Origin: Motiliproteus sediminis
GTDB lineage: Bacteria; Pseudomonadota; Gammaproteobacteria; Pseudomonadales; Balneatricaceae
Direction of reading: 5' to 3'
Assembly (NCBI RefSeq): GCF_017912535.1
Contig: NZ_JAERQK010000003.1
Location: 310,001-374,000 of the forward strand
Length of the DNA stretch: 64,000 bases
Numbering within the stretch: position 1 is the stretch's first letter; each line of letters opens with the position of its first letter. Shown one piece after another: positions 32,659-41,174 of the stretch. A program made the position numbers and the translations under genes. The notes beneath the pieces are model-generated. The model had not been told where the DNA came from. It did not search any database and saw only the letters and a list, made by a program, of their open reading frames with translations.

Positions 32659-33437
32659 TGTCGTTTACGGTCATCATCCCCGCCCGTTTCTCCTCCAGCC
32701 GTTTGCCCGGCAAGCCGCTGCTGGAGATCAATGGCAAGCCGATGATCCAGCATGTTTACGAACGCGCCTGTGCCAGTGAAGCACGGGCGGTTATCGTGGC
32801 TACCGATGATCAACGTATCGCCGAAGCGGCAACCGCTTTTGGTGCCGATGTATGCGTGACATCCGCGGACCACCCCTCCGGCACAGACCGGTTGCAGGAG
32901 GTGGTACGCCAGCGCGGTTTTTATGCCGACGATATTGTGGTTAACGTGCAGGGCGATGAGCCGATGATCCCGCCACGGATCATCAATCAGGTCGCGCACA
33001 ATCTGGCTGCCGAGCCGCGGGCGGTGATCGCCACCCTGTCCGAACCGGTGGAAGATACCGAAACCCTGCTGAACCCCAACGCGGTCAAGGTGGTCTCTGA
33101 CGCGGAGGGGCGTGCGCTTTATTTCAGTCGGGCGCCAATTCCGTGGCCACGAGATGCGTTCGCCGGGGATGAATTACCCGCCGCACTGCCGACCGGGTTC
33201 GATTACCAGCGCCATATCGGGATCTACGCCTACCGGGTGAAGCTGCTTAATGATTTCGTCCGCTGGCCCAGCTGCGAGCTGGAGCGTACCGAGTCTCTTG
33301 AACAGTTACGGGCGTTATGGAACGGCGCTTTCATTCATGTGGATCGTGCCGACGAAGCGGTACCGGCCGGCGTTGATACGCTGGACGATCTTGAGCAGGT
33401 ACGGCGACACATGGCAACTTCAGCAGCCGACGCGTAA
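32658..33437 (+). CDS. kdsB: 3-deoxy-manno-octulosonate cytidylyltransferase
   Basis: KdsB (259 residues) activates Kdo as CMP-Kdo for LPS inner-core synthesis. Motifs: the nucleotide-binding head [64 protein letters not shown], and [15 protein letters not shown]. The length is normal. The start is the ATG at 32658. Confidence 0.97.
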   Translation: MSFTVIIPARFSSSRLPGKPLLEINGKPMIQHVYERACASEARAVIVATDDQRIAEAATAFGADVCVTSADHPSGTDRLQEVVRQRGFYADDIVVNVQGDEPMIPPRIINQVAHNLAAEPRAVIATLSEPVEDTETLLNPNAVKVVSDAEGRALYFSRAPIPWPRDAFAGDELPAALPTGFDYQRHIGIYAYRVKLLNDFVRWPSCELERTESLEQLRALWNGAFIHVDRADEAVPAGVDTLDDLEQVRRHMATSAADA

Positions 33438-33450
33438 AGGAGGATTAAGG

Positions 33451-33852
33451 GTGTCCAGATATTTGTGGCGTGACGAGTACGCCATGGGCGATGCGGAGGT
33501 AGACGCCCAGCATCGCAAGCTGTTTGCACTACTGGATCAACTGTATGAAGCGGTGTGTGTCGGTGAAGGGCAGGATGCCGTCGGCGGAGTGCTGGAAGAA
33601 CTGCTGGCCTATACCCGTGAGCATTTCCACCAGGAAGAGGTGGTAATGCGAGAGATCCAGTACCCGGGATTGGAGCAGCATCAGCGAGAGCATGAAAAAC
33701 TGATGGCAGAGGTACGCCACCAGTTGGAAACCTTCCGTCGTGGTGAGCGCATTGTGAGTATCGAACTGCTCGAATTCATGAACAACTGGCTGGGCAACCA
33801 CATTCTCAAAAGTGATCGTCTGGTTAGTGATTTTATCAGCGGGCGCGGTTGA
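33451..33852 (+). CDS. Bacteriohemerythrin
   Basis: A single-domain hemerythrin (133 residues) with a non-heme diiron site for oxygen binding. Iron ligands are visible in order: His in DAQHRKLFAL, His and Glu in REHFHQEEVVM, His pair in HQREHEKLMAEV, and His with Asp in NHILKSDR. The start is GTG at 33451, directly after AAGGAGG-type ribosome site (33437-33444), not the upstream in-frame codons that run into kdsB. It has been placed between kdsB and the phosphatase gene, where pseudomonads lack it. Likely roles are oxygen sensing or delivery. Confidence 0.93.
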   Translation: MSRYLWRDEYAMGDAEVDAQHRKLFALLDQLYEAVCVGEGQDAVGGVLEELLAYTREHFHQEEVVMREIQYPGLEQHQREHEKLMAEVRHQLETFRRGERIVSIELLEFMNNWLGNHILKSDRLVSDFISGRG

Positions 33853-33855
33853 GCT

Positions 33856-34338
33856 ATGCAGCGGATAGGCGTTTTATTTGTGTGTCTCGGCAATATCTGC
33901 CGGTCTCCCACCGCCCACGGTATTTTTCAGCAGAAGGTCCAGGATGCCGGTTTTGCCGAGCTGATCGATGTTGATTCTGCCGGTACCGCCGCTTTCCATA
34001 TCGGCAAGGCTCCCGATCATCGTTCGGTCTCAGCGGCTGGCAAGCGCGGTTATGACCTCTCCAGGTTGCGTGCCCGGCAGGCGTTGGCGGAGGATTTTCA
34101 TCGCTACGATTACATTCTGGCGATGGATGAGCATAACTTGTCCTCGCTGCGCGCGATCCAGCCGCCGGATCCCCGCGCGCAGTTGTCGCTGTTTCTGGAT
34201 TACGCCCCCGATCAGCCGTTTCGGGAAGTGCCCGACCCCTACTATGGTGGATCACGAGGGTTCGAAGTGGTGCTGGACCTGATCGAAGCGGCTGCCGATG
34301 GACTGTTGAGCGATATCCAGCAGCGTCTTCATGGCTGA
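33856..34338 (+). CDS. Low-molecular-weight protein-tyrosine phosphatase
   Basis: A 160-residue LMW-PTP. The active-site loop C-x5-R-S is CLGNICRSPTAHG near residue 10, and the general-acid aspartate is in VPDPYYGGSRGFE. DSAGTAAFHIG and MDEHNLSSLRAI are further family blocks. In this gene cluster the enzyme is usual between kdsB and murB; a role in controlling tyrosine kinases of polysaccharide export or stress proteins is known only for relatives. It overlaps murB by 8 bp. Confidence 0.94.
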   Translation: MQRIGVLFVCLGNICRSPTAHGIFQQKVQDAGFAELIDVDSAGTAAFHIGKAPDHRSVSAAGKRGYDLSRLRARQALAEDFHRYDYILAMDEHNLSSLRAIQPPDPRAQLSLFLDYAPDQPFREVPDPYYGGSRGFEVVLDLIEAAADGLLSDIQQRLHG

Positions 34339-35335
34339 ACCGGCCCCGCACACCCTTACAGATCTGAATACCCTGCGGCTGCCGTCGCGCTGTGCCGCCC
34401 TGTTTGAGGTTGGCTCGCGGGCACAGCTCGTCGATGCCCTTGCCGCTGCCCGTCCGTTTGGCGCTCCCCTGATCCTGGGAGGGGGAAGCAATATTGTTCT
34501 TCGGGGGGATTACCCCGGTGCCACTGTGCGTATCATCACCCGCGGTATTGCGGCTCAATCGCAGGATGACGATTGGGTTCTGGTAACCGCGGAAGCGGGT
34601 GAGCCCTGGCATCCGTTTGTGGATCACTGTGTTTCCCAGGGCTGGTACGGACTGGAAAACCTGGCCTTGATTCCGGGCACGGTGGGGGCGGCGCCGATTC
34701 AGAACATCGGGGCCTACGGGGTTGAAGTAAAAGACTACATCGATGCGGTGGAGGTGCTGGACCGTGCTAACGGCCGGTGTTACTGGATCGATAATGCGGA
34801 TTGCGACTTCAGCTATCGCGACAGTGTATTCAAGCGCGGTTTACGTGATGCGGTTGTAGTGTTGGCGGTGCGCTTCCGGTTGCGGCGTGTTGCTGCCCTT
34901 GAACTGGGTTATCAGGGTATTCGGGACGCTCTCCGGCAGCTGGAACAGCCGACAGCGCGAGATCTGTTTGACGCGGTGGTGGCCCTGCGTCAGGCAAAAT
35001 TGCCGGACCCTGATCAGATTCCTAATGCCGGCAGCTTCTTCAAGAATCCGGTGGTTGATCTGGTCATCTATCAACAGCTGCGTGCGCAGTATCCGCAGCT
35101 GGTTGCTTACCCCGACGGTGCGGGTATGAAGCTGGCAGCGGGCTGGTTAATCGATCATGCCGGCTGGAAAGGCTATGTAGAGGGGGCCGTTGGCGTGCAT
35201 GACCGTCAGGCGCTGGTGCTGGTGCATCGTGGTGGCGGGACGGGCGAGCAACTGCTGCAGCTGGCCGCGCGCATTCAGCGGGATATCCGGCAGCGCTTTG
35301 GCGTCGAGCTGGAGATCGAACCGCGGATCTACTGA
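34331..35335 (+). CDS. murB: UDP-N-acetylenolpyruvoylglucosamine reductase
   Basis: MurB (334 residues) makes UDP-N-acetylmuramate with NADPH through a bound FAD. FAD-binding blocks: PLILGGGSNIVLRGDYPG and LIPGTVGAAPIQNIGAYGVE; the catalytic serine is in NAGSFFKNPVV and the second acid in the C-terminal third. The extra loop that marks the E. coli type I enzyme is present (YRDSVFKRGLRD). The start is the ATG at 34331 inside the phosphatase gene. Confidence 0.97.
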   Translation: MAEPAPHTLTDLNTLRLPSRCAALFEVGSRAQLVDALAAARPFGAPLILGGGSNIVLRGDYPGATVRIITRGIAAQSQDDDWVLVTAEAGEPWHPFVDHCVSQGWYGLENLALIPGTVGAAPIQNIGAYGVEVKDYIDAVEVLDRANGRCYWIDNADCDFSYRDSVFKRGLRDAVVVLAVRFRLRRVAALELGYQGIRDALRQLEQPTARDLFDAVVALRQAKLPDPDQIPNAGSFFKNPVVDLVIYQQLRAQYPQLVAYPDGAGMKLAAGWLIDHAGWKGYVEGAVGVHDRQALVLVHRGGGTGEQLLQLAARIQRDIRQRFGVELEIEPRIY

Positions 35336-35405
35336 TTTCTCATTTGTCCTCGTGCTGGTCTATTCTGAATAACCTTAGCTGCTTGGGGTTAAAGGGAGTG
35401 TCACT

Positions 35406-35819
35406 ATGAAGTCAGGCGTTGGACAGCGGCGAATCGCCGCAACGGCGGTAACGGTATTGGGCGCGTTGTCGGTGATCAGTTTTGCCAAGTCGGGCAGCTC
35501 GTCGCTACCGGCAGAACCTTATGGCAAGGACAGTGCAGCCGGGGCCTGCGTAGTTTGCCACAGTCTGGAAAAGAACGGCCCCTATCGCAGCGCGCCAAAC
35601 CTTTGGGGTGTGGTTGATGCACCCAAGGCGCGGGCGGATTGGTTTGGTTACTCCATCGCGTTAAAGAAAAAAGGCGGGCAGTGGACAGAGCAGGAGCTGG
35701 ATGAATTTTTCGCAAGCCCCTCCGCTTTCGTCCCCGGTACCAAGAAAACCATGAATGGCATTACGGATCCTGACCAGCGGGCGGAGTTAATCGATTACCT
35801 CAAAACCCTGCGCGATTAA
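35406..35819 (+). CDS. Cytochrome c, class I, membrane-anchored or secreted
   Basis: A 137-residue c-type cytochrome. An N-terminal basic stretch and hydrophobic segment (RRIAATAVTVLGALSVISFA) is a signal peptide or anchor. The heme motif is CVVCH (about residue 46), followed by SAPNLWGVVDAPKARADWFG and a C-terminal helix; the probable distal Met is in KTMNGITDP. It resembles small monoheme cytochromes of class I. It is separate from the murB operon (70 bp gap) and ends in a strong terminator. Confidence 0.9.
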   Translation: MKSGVGQRRIAATAVTVLGALSVISFAKSGSSSLPAEPYGKDSAAGACVVCHSLEKNGPYRSAPNLWGVVDAPKARADWFGYSIALKKKGGQWTEQELDEFFASPSAFVPGTKKTMNGITDPDQRAELIDYLKTLRD

Positions 35820-35833
35820 CAGGCCGCAACGAA

Positions 35834-35867
35834 TAAAAAAGGGCTCCGGATTGGAGCCCTTTTTTTG
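35834..35867. terminator. Bidirectional intrinsic terminator
   Basis: GGGCTCC-GGATT-GGAGCCC with an A-run (35834-35840) before it and a T-run (35860-35866) after it. It serves the cytochrome c gene on the plus strand and nhaB on the minus strand. Confidence 0.88.
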
Positions 35868-35882
35868 TGCCATGTGTTGCGT

Positions 35883-37394
35883 TTACAGGACTACCACTAC
35901 GGCTAGCAGGCCAACAACGCTCAGCACGATGGTGTAGGGCAGGGCCATGATCACCATCCGCATATAGGAGAGGCGTACCAGCGGTGCGATGGCGGAAGTC
36001 AGCAGAAACAGGAACGCTGCCTGACCGTTGGGGGTTGCTACCGAGGGCAGGTTGGTGCCGGTGTTGATGGCGATAGCCAGGTGGTCATAGTGCTCACGGG
36101 TAATGCTGCCCGCATCATAGGCAGCAGCCACTTCGTTGATATAAACGGTGGCTACGAACACGTTGTCGCTGATGGCGGACAGAATGCCGTTAGCGATAAA
36201 GAACATCGCCGGCTGTACGCCAATATCCATCGCCAGCACCGCATCGATGATCGGTTTGAACAGGTGCTGGTCATGAATCACGGAAACCACCGCGAAGAAT
36301 ACCACCAGCAGCGCGGTAAAGGGCAGGGCCTCTTCAAACGCCTTGCCGATCTGGTGCTCTTCGGTGATGCCGTTGAAGGCGGTGGCCAGAATGATAACGG
36401 TCAGGCCGATAAAGCCCACCTCAGCCAGGTGGAACGCCAGACCGACAATCAGGAACGCGGCGCAGGCGAACTGCACATACAGTTGCGCGCGGTCTCGCTT
36501 GGTCAGCTTGGCTTCCTGCTTGGCGTCAAAATCCTTGAGAATGTTGAACACGTTTTCCGGGATCTGGGCGCCGTAGCCAAACAGACTCTTCTTCTCGACT
36601 ACAACCACGGTCGCCAGACCGCAGAACAAAACCGGGATGGAGATCGGGGCTACTTGCAGGAAGAACTCCATAAAGTTCCAGCCCATCTTGGCGCCGATCA
36701 ACAGGTTCTGCGGCTCGCCCACCAGCGTACAGACGCCACCCAATGCAGTACCGACCGCGCCGTGCATCAGCAGGCTACGCAGGAAGGCGCGGAAATCGTC
36801 CAGTTCTTGCCGGCGCTCTTCCGCCAGGTGCTCGTCACCGGAGTGATCGTGTTTGTGGTCGGGGTCGTGATCTTGACCGTGGGACGCCACTTTGTGGTAC
36901 ACGGCGTAGAAGCCGACACCGGCACTGATCAGCACAGCTGTTACTGTCAGTGCATCCAGGAATGCAGACAGGAAGGCGCCCATAAAGGAGAACAGCAACG
37001 ACAGTTTGATTTTATCGCGTACGTTCAACAGGATCTTGGTGAAAACATACAGCAGCATCCCCTTGAGGAAGTAGATGCCGGCCACCATGAACATCAGCAG
37101 CAGCAGTACCGGCAGGTTCTGCTCGACCTCATGCAACAGCGTATGGGGATTGGTCAGGCCAATCACCAGTGCTTCGATGGCGAGGAGGCCGCCCGGCTGC
37201 AGCGGGTAGCACTTGAGCGCCATGGCGAGCGTGAATATGAACTCAAAAATCAGGATCCAGCCGGTCACGACGGGGCCGGCGACGAGCAGCAGAATCGGAT
37301 TGAGGACCAGGAAGGCCAGGATGGTCTTCTTGTACCATATGGGCGAATTTCCGAGGAAATTGCGCACGAACGCTTGAGGGAATGTGCTTGTCAT
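35883..37394 (-). CDS. nhaB: Na+/H+ antiporter NhaB
   Basis: A 12-segment antiporter (503 residues; E. coli NhaB 513) that expels sodium in exchange for protons. Strong similarity to E. coli NhaB throughout, e.g. [74 protein letters not shown] and [21 protein letters not shown] cytoplasmic loop at residues 171-189 is very rich in histidine and aspartate ([18 protein letters not shown]), which is not a feature of the E. coli protein. The start is the ATG at 37394. It fits a marine or salt-exposed host. Confidence 0.96.
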   Translation of the reverse strand: MTSTFPQAFVRNFLGNSPIWYKKTILAFLVLNPILLLVAGPVVTGWILIFEFIFTLAMALKCYPLQPGGLLAIEALVIGLTNPHTLLHEVEQNLPVLLLLMFMVAGIYFLKGMLLYVFTKILLNVRDKIKLSLLFSFMGAFLSAFLDALTVTAVLISAGVGFYAVYHKVASHGQDHDPDHKHDHSGDEHLAEERRQELDDFRAFLRSLLMHGAVGTALGGVCTLVGEPQNLLIGAKMGWNFMEFFLQVAPISIPVLFCGLATVVVVEKKSLFGYGAQIPENVFNILKDFDAKQEAKLTKRDRAQLYVQFACAAFLIVGLAFHLAEVGFIGLTVIILATAFNGITEEHQIGKAFEEALPFTALLVVFFAVVSVIHDQHLFKPIIDAVLAMDIGVQPAMFFIANGILSAISDNVFVATVYINEVAAAYDAGSITREHYDHLAIAINTGTNLPSVATPNGQAAFLFLLTSAIAPLVRLSYMRMVIMALPYTIVLSVVGLLAVVVVL

Positions 37395-37701
37395 TCTCGT
37401 TTTCCTACACCTAAGTTTTTAGACGAGGCCGGCTCGACCGTGCGGGACCGGCTCTGTATGTGGGGATTAGGAGGTGGTTATAGTTATACCCTGTACCCGA
37501 GCTATGCTGATTCGAGGAGTGCGTCTGCTAACGCCGGCGAGCAGCGTTTCAGGCGTACGGGACCAGCGCTGGTTCGGAGCCACAAAACCGCAGTACTATG
37601 CCAGATACGGCGGCGGATGGACATAGGTCGAACGTATAGTAAATCCCAAAAAATCAGCTGATTATATTGATATATGGCAGTTGGTGAGCAGGAGGCGTCG
37701 G
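37395..37701. other. Intergenic region between nhaB and the macrodomain gene
   Basis: 307 bp shared by two divergent promoters. A bulged hairpin (GCCGG at 37428-37432 with CCGGC at 37448-37452) lies 34-58 nt before the nhaB start and could fold in its leader. A tandem GTTATA repeat at 37477-37488 may include a -10 element. Nothing else was found. Confidence 0.4.
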
Positions 37702-38238
37702 ATGGTGGCAACCCTTGATGTTGAGTGCGCTGACATTGCCCGTCTTGAGGTGGATGTGATTGTCAATGCGGCCAATCCCTCCCTCCTTGGCGGAGGCGGT
37801 GTCGACGGGGCCATTCACCGTGCGGCAGGACCGCAGTTGCTGGAGGCGTGTCGTCAACTGGGTGGCTGCGCTACCGGCGATGCCAAGATTACCGCTGGGT
37901 TCTCGCTGCCAGCCGATTATGTGATTCACACGGTAGGGCCGGTGTGGAGTGGTGGCAATAACGGCGAAGCGGATCTGTTGGCGAGCTGTTATCGGCGCAG
38001 TCTGCGCCTGGCTAAAGCCCACGGGGCCGAGACTATCGCGTTTCCGGCGATTAGCTGCGGTGTTTACGGTTATCCGCCCGATGAGGCTGTACCGGTTGCC
38101 ATCGAGGCCGTCCGACGGGAGCTGGAGACTCTACTGGGGCTGAAAAAAGTGGTTTTTTGCTGTTTTTCCGAAGAGATGGCTTCGCGCTATGCGGCCCTTC
38201 TGGTGCCTACAGGTCGTGATAGCGATCCCGGGCAATGA
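37702..38238 (+). CDS. ymdB: Macrodomain O-acetyl-ADP-ribose deacetylase, YmdB-like
   Basis: A single macrodomain (178 residues) that hydrolyses O-acetyl-ADP-ribose and may remove ADP-ribose from proteins. Motifs: [20 protein letters not shown] with the catalytic Asp, [36 protein letters not shown]. The start is the ATG at 37702, behind GGAGG. The 3' end overlaps the convergent response regulator gene by 32 bp, an unusual amount. Confidence 0.92.
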   Translation: MVATLDVECADIARLEVDVIVNAANPSLLGGGGVDGAIHRAAGPQLLEACRQLGGCATGDAKITAGFSLPADYVIHTVGPVWSGGNNGEADLLASCYRRSLRLAKAHGAETIAFPAISCGVYGYPPDEAVPVAIEAVRRELETLLGLKKVVFCCFSEEMASRYAALLVPTGRDSDPGQ

Positions 38239-38848
38239 GGGTCGCTTCTACCCGGTTGCGCACCTGCAGCTTTTGCAGAATGTTGGTCATGTAGTGCTTG
38301 ACCGTTTTCTCCTGCAGCTCCAGGCGTTCGCCCACTTCTCGATTGCTGAGTCCTTGGGCTACCAAGCGCAGTATCTGTTCCTCGCGCGCGGTGAGTTCCG
38401 ACGGGCCATTGCCGAGCTCACGCGACGGGTTCTGCATTTCGGCCAGCAGGCGCCCCGCAAGGGATGGTGACACGTACGACTCTCCGCGCTTTATCGCGCT
38501 CAGCACATCGGCCAGTTCCTCCCCGCCAATACCCTTGAGCACATAACCGCGTGCCCCGGCTTTAAGCGCCGCCATGACGTCATCGTCTTGCTCCGACACG
38601 GTCAGCATGACGATATTGATGCCGGGGCAGTCCTGGCTGATGCGGCGGGCCGCCTCGATACCGCTGCCGGGCATGCTGATATCAAGTAGTGCCAGATCCG
38701 GTTGCAGGCTTTCGGCCAGTTCCAGCGCTTCGGTGGCCGTGGTTGCCTGCCCGACGACTTCAAAGCGTCCGCTGTCGCTCAGGGTTTTGGCGACCCCTTC
38801 GCGAAATAGCGGGTGATCGTCGGCAAGTACGATCCGGATCGGATTCAT
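38207..38848 (-). CDS. NarL/FixJ-family response regulator
   Basis: A response regulator (213 residues): receiver domain with [12 protein letters not shown], phospho-Asp in [14 protein letters not shown] and Lys in [11 protein letters not shown], then a LuxR-type helix-turn-helix ([40 protein letters not shown]). Its partner kinase lies upstream, overlapping by 4 bp. The signal and regulon are not visible; genes nearby include nhaB and a macrodomain protein, but no clear target. It overlaps the macrodomain gene end-to-end. Confidence 0.94.
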   Translation of the reverse strand: MNPIRIVLADDHPLFREGVAKTLSDSGRFEVVGQATTATEALELAESLQPDLALLDISMPGSGIEAARRISQDCPGINIVMLTVSEQDDDVMAALKAGARGYVLKGIGGEELADVLSAIKRGESYVSPSLAGRLLAEMQNPSRELGNGPSELTAREEQILRLVAQGLSNREVGERLELQEKTVKHYMTNILQKLQVRNRVEATLIARDRYHDL

Positions 38849-40287
38849 GGGTGCTCCTCGTCCGTTTGGGGGGTGACTTCGCAGGTCATCATAACGCGGG
38901 TTCCCTGGCCTTTGCTGGAGAGGATGCGCATGTTGCCTCCCAGGCTTTCGATCCTTTCCCGTAATCCCGGCAGGCCCAGACCGTGATCTCCTGCCGGAGC
39001 AGATCCACGCTGGAGGCCGGGCCCGCTGTCGGAGACCTCGATCTCCAGTAGCCCGCTGACACAGCGCATGCGGACTTTCTGACCCTCGCCGTTGGCATGG
39101 TGATAGGCATTGCTTAAGGTTTCCTGAACGAACCGGTAGGCGCAGATCTTGTAGGGTTGGCTGAGCCAGGCCGGGGCTGATTCAATGGTTACCTCTACCT
39201 CGGTACCGGTGCTGCGCTCGTGGGCGCTGGCAGCATTGCGCAGCAGCTGCTCCGGGGACAGGGTGCGTAGCTCCGGCAGAGCCAGTCCGGTGCAGATGGC
39301 GCGTACTTCGTTGAGTGCGTCGGTAAGCGACTGGCGCAGGGTGTCTACATCATGGAGTCCGGTGCCGCTCTCATCTTGTGGAACCACTCGGCGCAAACTA
39401 TCGATCCGGAGCAGGGCAAAGGCCATAAGTTGGGCCGGGCCATCGTGCAGATCGGCGCTGATGCGGCGCAGGTAGCGCTCGTTGATCTCAGCGGTGCGCC
39501 GAGAGGCCCGCTGGAGGCGACTGCGCAGCTCTTCGTTTTGATTCAGCAGTGAGGAGAGGTCGGCAACCTGGGTTTCCAGCGCTCGGCGTTGCTGCTCAAT
39601 GGTGCGGTTGCCGCGCAGTACGATAACGGACAGTGCACCTAACATCAGCAGGGTGACGCCCCCCACCACCAGCCAGCTGGTCAGGGTCGACCAGAAAAGG
39701 TTGGAATTGAGTTCTTCGGCGTGTTCGTAGAATTCGGCGACAGCGATGATACGACCGGTGCGGTTTTGCCTGATCGGGCTGTAGACCTCCAGCAGCGCTA
39801 CGCCCTCGGCACGTTCCAGCGCGTTTTCCTCGTCAACCAGTTGATCGAACTCGGCGCTGACTTCGCCCCGCCAGGCGCGTTCCAGGTCTGCAGTTACCGG
39901 AAAACGTTTACCGATCAGCTCATGCCGGGAGCTGAATACTACCAGACCATCCTGCTTCCATACCTTGAACGAGAGCACTCGCCGGCTGAGATCAGTGCCG
40001 TTGAGCAGTTCGTCCAGCAGGGTATGGGTTTCCGGTGACAGGCTATCCTGATGGGCGAGTTCCTGAACCACAGGTTCAATAAAGCTGCTCATGAACATGG
40101 CGGTGGATGATGCGGTATTGCGCATCACGCCGTTCTTGATCTGGTCGGTAACCCAAAAGCCGATCAGCGCCATACCCAGAATCAGCACGACGGCACTGGT
40201 CAGGGTGAACTGGCCGATCAGACTGAGGTTGCGCCAGCGGTGGGCGATGGCCGATTCGCTGTCGGTGCGGCTTGTCAGGGTTGTCAT
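38845..40287 (-). CDS. NarX/DegS-type sensor histidine kinase
   Basis: A membrane sensor kinase (480 residues): first membrane segment about 27-50 (FTLTSAVVLILGMALIGFWV), a periplasmic loop (about 50-195) without a domain I recognise, second segment about 197-225, a coiled-coil linker (EQQRRALETQVADLSSLLNQ), then HisKA_3 (YLRRISADLHDGPAQLMAFA, with the phospho-His) and HATPase (EVSDSGPGLQ, GLGLPGLRERIESLGG). It transfers phosphate to the adjacent NarL-type regulator. The start is the ATG at 40287. Confidence 0.93.
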   Translation of the reverse strand: MTTLTSRTDSESAIAHRWRNLSLIGQFTLTSAVVLILGMALIGFWVTDQIKNGVMRNTASSTAMFMSSFIEPVVQELAHQDSLSPETHTLLDELLNGTDLSRRVLSFKVWKQDGLVVFSSRHELIGKRFPVTADLERAWRGEVSAEFDQLVDEENALERAEGVALLEVYSPIRQNRTGRIIAVAEFYEHAEELNSNLFWSTLTSWLVVGGVTLLMLGALSVIVLRGNRTIEQQRRALETQVADLSSLLNQNEELRSRLQRASRRTAEINERYLRRISADLHDGPAQLMAFALLRIDSLRRVVPQDESGTGLHDVDTLRQSLTDALNEVRAICTGLALPELRTLSPEQLLRNAASAHERSTGTEVEVTIESAPAWLSQPYKICAYRFVQETLSNAYHHANGEGQKVRMRCVSGLLEIEVSDSGPGLQRGSAPAGDHGLGLPGLRERIESLGGNMRILSSKGQGTRVMMTCEVTPQTDEEHP

Positions 40288-40605
40288 CTGTTGATCCTAA
40301 GGGGGTGTTGCGCCTTAGCCTACGGACTTTGGTCTGAAAGTGCATCAGACCTGTGGTCGAAATAATAGCCGGGCCTTGGTGCCTAGGCGAAGGAGATTTC
40401 CAGGATCATGCTGTACAGGACGGAAAACTATCCCGGTTGTGGTGCCAACGTTAACACGTAGGTTTCGCGGAATTAGAGTCGGGGGCGCTGGCAGCGGTAT
40501 TCGAACTCCCCCCCCCCCGTTTGGCGACAACTGCCCCTGCCCCTTGACTCTATTTATCCGCGGGCGCCTGAATGCTGCGGCACAACGGGTTCATAAGGTG
40601 ATGCT
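40288..40605. other. Intergenic region with a poly-C tract
   Basis: 318 bp between the kinase and the divergent hypothetical gene. It carries an 11-base C run (40508-40518) and a possible -35 element TTGACT (40544-40549) about 60 bp before the ATG at 40606, with no good -10. No RNA gene or terminator was found. Confidence 0.4.
40508..40518 (+). repeat. Homopolymeric C11 tract
   Basis: Eleven consecutive C residues, rare in a genome with this composition, about 90 bp upstream of the gene at 40606 and 30 bp before its possible promoter. Tracts of this kind can slip during replication. Confidence 0.85.
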
Positions 40606-41169
40606 ATGCACAACTTTAAGATGATTCATCTGGGACGCGTCGACCAGACGCTGCTCCAGGACCTGGCCCAGATCGACCGGCAGTTGAATTCGCAGGACAG
40701 CGAGCATGCCCTTGATGCCACACAGCCGGTTGGGATCGAGGGGTTCTACGATCAGCTACAACTGGTGCAGGGAGCGCGGCGAGTTGATGTCGAGCTTGCA
40801 GGGATCCAGGGCTATTTGGCTACTCTGGCAAGCGAGCGGCGGCAGCTGGTTGGGCCGGTGCGGTTGTCATGGCTGGCCCCCGGCGCAAGCGAGCGGCGGC
40901 GCGTTGCCGACGATGATCGGGTGCTTTACTGCCTGATGCTTCAAGGGCAGCGCGGGATGATTGCCGAGATTGGTGATGAGCGGATTCAGATGCGCCCTGG
41001 TGAGCTGTGGCAGATCACCCAGGGGGATATGCTCAAAATGGTCAATGATAGTCAGGAATCCTGCGTCATGTTGAGTGTCGAGCTGAGCGTGGGGCTGGGG
41101 TTGCCGCAGTATCAAGGCAAGGTTCAGCGCGGTGCCGCGTCCTGGTTTCCTCACGCACTAGCTGGCTAG
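40606..41169 (+). CDS. Hypothetical protein with a cupin-like C-terminal half
   Basis: A soluble protein of 187 residues; the family is not recognised. The N-terminal half is helical and charged (QTLLQDLAQIDRQLNSQDS, GFYDQLQLVQGARRVDVELA). The C-terminal part (DDRVLYCLMLQGQRGMIAEI, RIQMRPGELWQITQGDMLKM, SCVMLSVELS) has the strand order of a cupin or Asp/Asn beta-hydroxylase barrel, but the usual metal-binding His residues are absent, so a dioxygenase reaction is unlikely. The start is the ATG at 40606. It is followed after 5 bp by another unrecognised gene. Upstream lies the poly-C tract. Confidence 0.7.
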   Translation: MHNFKMIHLGRVDQTLLQDLAQIDRQLNSQDSEHALDATQPVGIEGFYDQLQLVQGARRVDVELAGIQGYLATLASERRQLVGPVRLSWLAPGASERRRVADDDRVLYCLMLQGQRGMIAEIGDERIQMRPGELWQITQGDMLKMVNDSQESCVMLSVELSVGLGLPQYQGKVQRGAASWFPHALAG

Positions 41170-41174
41170 CGGCA

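Noticed and set aside
37476-37490. Third Ter-like sequence (minus strand GGTATAACTATAACC)
   Set aside because: Only the TAACTATA half matches; the ATG part of the core is missing, and the sequence is explained as a GTTATA tandem repeat near a promoter.
36081-37661. 526-codon open frame on the plus strand
   Set aside because: Antisense to nhaB; His/Gln/Arg-rich translation typical of a reverse-strand shadow of a membrane protein gene.
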